The translations under genes were made by a program, and so were the position numbers. A stretch of 64,000 nt of DNA from Hippophae tibetana. Lineage: Eukaryota; Streptophyta; Magnoliopsida; Rosales; Elaeagnaceae. Positions 60,901-64,000 of the stretch are shown here, piece by piece (position 1 is the first letter of the stretch; each line of letters begins with the position of its first letter). Under the pieces are notes generated by a model. It was not told where the DNA came from and did not search any database. It saw nothing but the letters and a program-made list of their open reading frames with translations. The stretch spans positions 35,010,802 through 35,074,801 of the forward strand of contig CM072807.1 in the NCBI GenBank assembly GCA_037013495.1, given 5' to 3'.

Positions 60901-62156
60901 GATATTTGGGTTTGATTCCTACTCCATGCATTAGAGAGGCGTTTAATCCCTTTCCCCCATTTCTGTTTAGGATAAACATATACGTTGAGTTGGGTACATA
61001 AAATAATATCTTTCTCTGTTTTGATTTTGCCTTGAAAATTTTGCCATATTGGAAAAAGCAAAAAAACAGAACAAAATAGTAAAATATATACCTCAATGGC
61101 ATTAATAGTATAATTTAGAAGAGTAGGAAGTGCCCTGGTTCCAACACAAGCATCCCCTTCGATAGACAAATGCTCAATTCGAACTTCAATCTTTGGAATT
61201 TGAATTCCAACTCTGTCAAATACAAAAAAAGCAATGACAAATTTTAAGTCTTGGAATTATAAAAAAAGTAGTGAATTCTGTAAAAAATATTGGTTGATGC
61301 TAACATGTCAATAATCAACAATAGTTCAATACCAACCAATAATTTATCTCTTTTATATATTAAAATTATTCACATAAATATAATATATAAAATAATAGTT
61401 AATCTATTTCTTAACAGACCTTTTAAGAAAATTGATAGTTAATTATTCTCCAATATGATATCATAATGTAAGGTTTTTGGATAAATTTTCATCAATGAAT
61501 CTTTTATTTTTATTTTTATCTGACTTAAAATCTATCATACACTTGATGTATCACTTAAAAAATTATTTATTATCAATTTACTCAATATAATTTGGTCTAG
61601 AATTTTAAAATTATTTATTCAATTCATAAGTGAAAGTAAATCAAACTCATTTACGAACTCATTTAGAATTAATGTTAAGATTCAAATATAACGGCATAAA
61701 AGAATAGTTAATACATCTCTTACTGCTCTACTTTTAAGAAAATTGGTAGTTGAACGAAAACAAAATGCACAATTACCTGTCAATCCTATCTCTGAGTCTA
61801 AGAAGAAACTTTTCGTTATCTTCTTCAACAACTTTAAGTATACTCTCCATAAGTTGCTTCTTTTCCTGAAATCCAAGATTGGTAATATCAATCTCTTCGT
61901 AACTCACATTCCCATTATCCAAAATCTGCTTCAACATTCCTTTTCTTAATCTATCATACGTTGGAAGACGCTCCAAAGCAGCCCATCTCAGCTCTTCCTC
62001 ATCTTCTTCTCTCCCACTTCTATGAAACATATCTTGTGTAGTCCAAGCCTCCCTTAAACTTCTGGATGTCCAACTTCTCTTGCTTCCAGATCCAATACTC
62101 ATTCTTCTGCTACTTATAGACCTTGTAGATTCATCTCTAGCCAATGAAGCCGCCAT
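44286..62156 (-). CDS. Full-size ABCG (PDR-type) ABC transporter, 20 exons
   Basis: Exons: 62156-61777, 61212-61092, 59694-59606, 59390-59306, 58798-58508, 58418-58328, 57686-56786, 50099-49939, 49454-49351, 49236-49071, 48986-48870, 48760-48615, 48167-47835, 47586-47296, 47190-47107, 47026-46893, 46779-46552, 46363-46192, 46072-45818, 44555-44286. Together 4419 nt, phases consistent, no internal stop, 1472 residues: the usual PDR length. Order NBD1-TMD1-NBD2-TMD2, as in plant PDR pumps of the plasma membrane that export hormones or defence compounds. NBD1: Walker A GPPGSGKT (203-210), signature ISGGQKKR (342-349), Walker B VFLMDE (362-367). NBD2: GISGAGKT (916-923), LSTEQRKR (1023-1030), SIIFMDE (1042-1048). 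The C-terminus LNFQRR is typical. The ATG at 62156 gives an Arg/Ser-rich N-terminus followed by [16 protein letters not shown]. All introns are GT-AG except intron 13 (GC-AG). Intron 7 holds a copia element. Orthology to a given ABCG number is not resolved. Confidence 0.93.
47587..47834 (-). other. Intron 13 with GC-AG splice sites
   Basis: The exon 13 frame ends at ...ACACGACAG, followed by GCATGTTT. Exon 14 starts after ATAATAG with ATG TTT. Only a cut before GC keeps the frame. The nearby GT (4 bases further) would shift it, and continuing leads to a stop. CAG|GCATGT resembles the known minor class of GC-AG introns. Confidence 0.7.
50148..50600 (+). mobile_element. Possible remnant of a small LTR element (TRIM-like or copia 5' end)
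   Basis: A 110-bp segment from TGTTAAAAGGG (50148) to TTCAACA (50257) has LTR-like ends and is followed by TGGTAT, the first half of a Met-tRNA primer site. Behind it lies a C-rich leader-like stretch (50280-50600: repeated CCACC, CCAGTCGCCACC) that stands out in AT-rich intron DNA. No second LTR was found. It lies in intron 7, left of the copia insertion. Confidence 0.35.
51181..51361 (+). repeat. 5' LTR of intronic copia
   Basis: TGTTAATAATTCC to CCAATATATTCA. It has one and a half copies of the 38-bp hairpin unit found three times in the 3' LTR, which explains the length difference. Confidence 0.9.
51362..52085 (+). other. copia leader with primer site and low-complexity repeats
   Basis: The primer binding site TGGTATCAGAGC is at 51365-51376. 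A C/G-rich stretch follows (51405-51765) with repeated CCGTC, TGCGC and CTCGCGCACC words. Next is a run of AGCCCAACAGCCCATCA-type repeats (51850-52035), ending in an ATT microsatellite (52075-52100). Open frames on either strand here are due to composition. Confidence 0.75.
52105..52980 (+). pseudogene. copia gag of the intronic element
   Basis: The frame starts near 52105, where the expected ATG is ATTGG. It has a TGA in place of a Trp at about 52228 (NFQT-stop-KK), then is open from 52241 to 52942. It shows the gag core ([40 protein letters not shown]). The zinc knuckle at about 52930-52965 (YCNE, stop, GHLRETC) is broken by a stop. Confidence 0.82.
52982..54500 (+). pseudogene. copia protease and integrase of the intronic element
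   Basis: The protease active site is intact ([11 protein letters not shown], about 53193-53225). The pre-integrase block [11 protein letters not shown] (53606-53638) is present. A frameshift near 53650 moves to a second frame with the integrase zinc Cys pair ([12 protein letters not shown]), HSDVRGP (first Asp) and RSDNGG (second Asp). Another shift near 53990 moves to the frame with [16 protein letters not shown] (catalytic Glu) and the integrase C-terminus to 54500. So the three catalytic residues survive, but in different frames. Confidence 0.85.
54820..56400 (+). pseudogene. copia reverse transcriptase and RNase H of the intronic element
   Basis: RT is open from about 54820 to 55806: [70 protein letters not shown]. 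The catalytic box normally reading YVDD is YVND (about 55498-55509), so a catalytic Asp is replaced. A one-base loss at about 55804 shifts into RNase H ([14 protein letters not shown], then [14 protein letters not shown], and after a stop YCDNRTAI). RNase H ends near 56400, just before the polypurine tract. Confidence 0.88.
56431..56664 (+). repeat. 3' LTR of intronic copia with 38-bp hairpin repeats
   Basis: Carries three tandem copies of a 38-bp unit in which GTATATTAGTTG and CAACTAATATAC form a perfect 12-bp inverted repeat around TATG. The 5' LTR has fewer copies. The rest of the LTR matches 51181-51361. Confidence 0.9.
58328..62156 (-). other. PDR gene exons 1-6: N-terminus and first half of NBD1
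   Basis: Exon 1 gives residues 1-126 with the PDR N-terminal motif ([12 protein letters not shown]) and LRLRDRIDR at its end. Exon 2 ([16 protein letters not shown], then LPTLLN) and exon 3 ([19 protein letters not shown]) lead into Walker A in exon 4. Exon 5 has the Q-loop ([17 protein letters not shown]). Exon 6 is the signature exon, ending in phase 1. The residue after KKRV-T is Ile where most relatives have Thr. Introns 2 (59695-61091) and 6 (57687-58327) are long and AT-rich and hold no gene that I can see. Confidence 0.9.
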
Positions 62157-62400
62157 GTTTAGCAACTTCTCTGCTTCTCAAAACAACCCTTTAAAGCTTA
62201 AATTTTTATCACGCCTCCAACAACTTCTGGGATTAAAAATCGAAACTTTGAGCATATGGGAAACTCTGACTAGTTGTATTTTTTACTGTTTGTTAGATTG
62301 GAGAAGTGGGTTGAAAAGATTCGAGTTAGAAGTCCTTTTGAGGAGCATGGTTTTGAGTAATGAATGTAGTTGTTAGTTACACAATAAAAGCCGATGGGTA
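62157..62400 (-). promoter_or_regulatory. 5' leader of the PDR gene with two possible upstream ORFs
   Basis: Two short ATG frames precede the main start on the minus strand: 62348-62283 (21 codons plus stop) and 62255-62178 (25 codons plus stop). If transcription starts upstream of 62348 both would be in the leader. No clear TATA box was found in front, so the start site is unknown. Confidence 0.35.
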
Positions 62401-62540
62401 GCAGATGTATGATGTAAACGTTGGATATATTCTACTTTTAAATGATATAACAAAGAAAATCGTTGGTTGAGTTACATAATTATTTTAAAATAGTTAATTC
62501 AATTTTGAATTTATTGAATTATGGTAATTAGGTTACATAA

Positions 62541-63070
62541 TTTATCAAAAAAATTAAATCAATTTAATTAATATTAAATAACATATTATATAATAACTTT
62601 TAAAAATAAAAATACTTTAAATATTTATTTTATTTTTAATATTAATTATACTTTAGTTATTATTATTAGATAAAATTACCACTGTTAAAATATTCTTCCA
62701 TGATAATAATTTGTAATTTATCAAAAACAATTAAATCAATTTAATTAATATTAAATAACATATTATATAATGAATTTTAAAAATAAAAATACTTTAAATG
62801 TGTATTTTATTTTTAATGTTAATTATACTTTAGTTATTATTATTAGATAAAATTATCACTCTTAAAATACTCTTCCATGATAATAATTTGTAATTTATCA
62901 AAAACAATTAAATCAATTTAATTAATATTAAATAACATATTATATAATAACTTTTAAAAATAAAAATACTTTAAATGTTTATTTTATTTTTAATATTAAT
63001 TATACTTTAGTTATTATTATTAGATAAAATTATCATTATTAAAATACTCTTTCATGATAATAATTTGTAT
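62541..63070. repeat. Three-copy tandem array, unit about 177 bp
   Basis: Units start at 62541, 62717 and 62894 (each TTTATCAAAAAMAATTAAATC) and are nearly identical across 176-177 bp, through ATTAGATAAAATTA and TTCCATGATAATAATTTGTA. Very AT-rich. It lies about 400 bp upstream of the transporter's start codon. Confidence 0.9.
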
Positions 63071-63409
63071 TATAATAATATCATTACCTTTAATATAATG
63101 TGATTAAATGTGTTGCTAATTAATTAGAGTTAGTTTAATAATTTTAAGAATAATTAAAATAATTTAACACAATAAAATGTTTTGAATCTTTTTTTTCATG
63201 GTAAAAATAAATATTTCAAAATGATGAAATTTGTTAATATTATTGCTTGATTTGGTACCGATACAAATAAATCTATCTCATATTCATATATATGGCTATT
63301 TTTTAAAATAATTTAAGATGAATCAAATTTAAATATAAAAATAACAAAATTAAATTACTCATTTAAATAATAAGATTAATTTAACCATTCCCCAATTTTT
63401 GTTGGTATC
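63071..63409. other. AT-rich DNA, nothing recognised
   Basis: Stretch between the tandem array and the right-edge gypsy element; no frame or repeat that I can name. Confidence 0.5.
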
Positions 63410-63790
63410 TGTTACGTGCTAGAGTTTGCGATCTCGTAGTGGGTTTGTGAACGGGCAAAGAACAAGGATTTTCCTTGCGTTTTCTATATGTGATGATAAT
63501 TTTATAGGATACGTTGAAGAATCTTAGACCTCCTTAATTAGTTTAATTCGAGAAAAACCACAACTTTCATTCACCACAAGGTTGAAGATAATACTTCACA
63601 GATGATTTTATTCTTAGCCTTAAGCATTTAAATAACTGAACAATCATTACAATGAAAGCATTTCTCAATTAAGGAAAGCAACATTTACGTGAATAATTAA
63701 GACCACATTTTATGAAAAAGAAAGAAAATATTTATTAAAAAAGAAAGACAATAATTCAATAGAAATTAAATAAGGAAACTAGCCACTCTT
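63410..63790 (-). repeat. Possible 3' LTR of the right-edge gypsy element
   Basis: Lies downstream (minus strand) of a chromodomain-type pol end. A TGTTACGTGC at 63410 would be the LTR terminus (minus strand ...GCACGTAACA). The other end and the polypurine tract were not found, and the partner LTR is outside the window. Confidence 0.35.
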
Positions 63791-64000
63791 TCTTTATCAT
63801 TCGTGGGATCCCTAACAACTTATCCTTCCTTAAAAAATTTCTTGTCCTTAAAGGAAAAAAATATGGAAATTGTGCCTTGAAATCAGCTTGATTCTCCCAT
63901 GTGGTATCAGAAGGTGATAAGTTCTACCAATGAACAAGAATTTTGGCTACTCCTTTGACATTTCTAGTTTCCAATACTACTTAAGGTAATGGATGTGGTG
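63791..64000 (-). pseudogene. C-terminal chromodomain end of a Ty3-gypsy integrase
   Basis: On the minus strand from about 63960: AKILVHW, a stop, NLSPSDTTWE, then ADFKAQFPYFFPLRTRNFL. This is the chromodomain-like end of chromovirus integrases (VLVxW, TWE, FP-x-F). One nonsense codon where Lys or Gln is expected. The rest of the element lies beyond the right edge. Confidence 0.65.

Noticed and set aside
62080-62376. 98-codon plus-strand frame over the PDR start
   Set aside because: It is the antisense shadow of exon 1 and the leader; no domain and the minus frame is clearly the gene.

Overview
The window is nuclear DNA of a flowering plant, most likely a eudicot. It is AT-rich, has one long multi-exon gene, and is otherwise filled with plant transposable elements nested in one another (Ty1-copia, Ty3-gypsy, a non-autonomous large LTR element, CACTA/EnSpm). 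I cannot name the species. No bacterial-type genes, rRNA, tRNA genes or CRISPR arrays were seen.

Layout of the left half (1-40370). A damaged minus-strand Ty1-copia element (about 1742-6464) carries its 5' LTR, gag and part of pol. It is cut by a solo LTR (2889-4757, target duplication GTTGG) and by a second LTR of the same family at the window edge (1-1741). To its right a plus-strand Ty3-gypsy element (6465-35880) is split between RNase H and integrase by a minus-strand Tat-like gypsy element about 24 kb long (9757-34082). That element holds a 7.47-kb non-autonomous LTR element (10968-18437, target duplication CCCGC), a solo LTR (21520-23089, GACGT), a CACTA transposon (23241-26795, ATG) and a truncated LTR (29745-31069). 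The integrase end of the outer gypsy is further split by a 644-bp solo LTR with heat-shock-element-like motifs (34981-35624). A second, shortened CACTA (to 40370) is split by a 1916-bp solo LTR (38064-39979, ATTTG). This gives insertion levels several deep, most of them closed by exact target duplications.

Right half (40371-64000). After about 4 kb of AT-rich intergenic DNA with a decayed gag relic comes the only apparent host gene: a full-size ABCG (pleiotropic drug resistance, PDR) transporter on the minus strand, 62156 to 44286. I could join 20 exons with consistent phase into a 1472-residue reading frame with both ATP-binding cassettes intact. One splice donor appears to be GC rather than GT. 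Intron 7 is 6.7 kb long because a Ty1-copia element (51181-56664) sits in it, antisense to the gene. Upstream of the gene lies a three-copy 177-bp tandem array (62541-63070), and the right edge holds the chromodomain end of another gypsy element.

The transposon coding regions are broken by nonsense codons, frameshifts and lost catalytic residues. Many of the inactivating changes are G:C to A:T, as expected from deamination of methylated cytosine. Interesting regulatory content lies in the LTRs: a G-box array, heat-shock-like elements, and paired TGACGTCA sites close to a TATA box.
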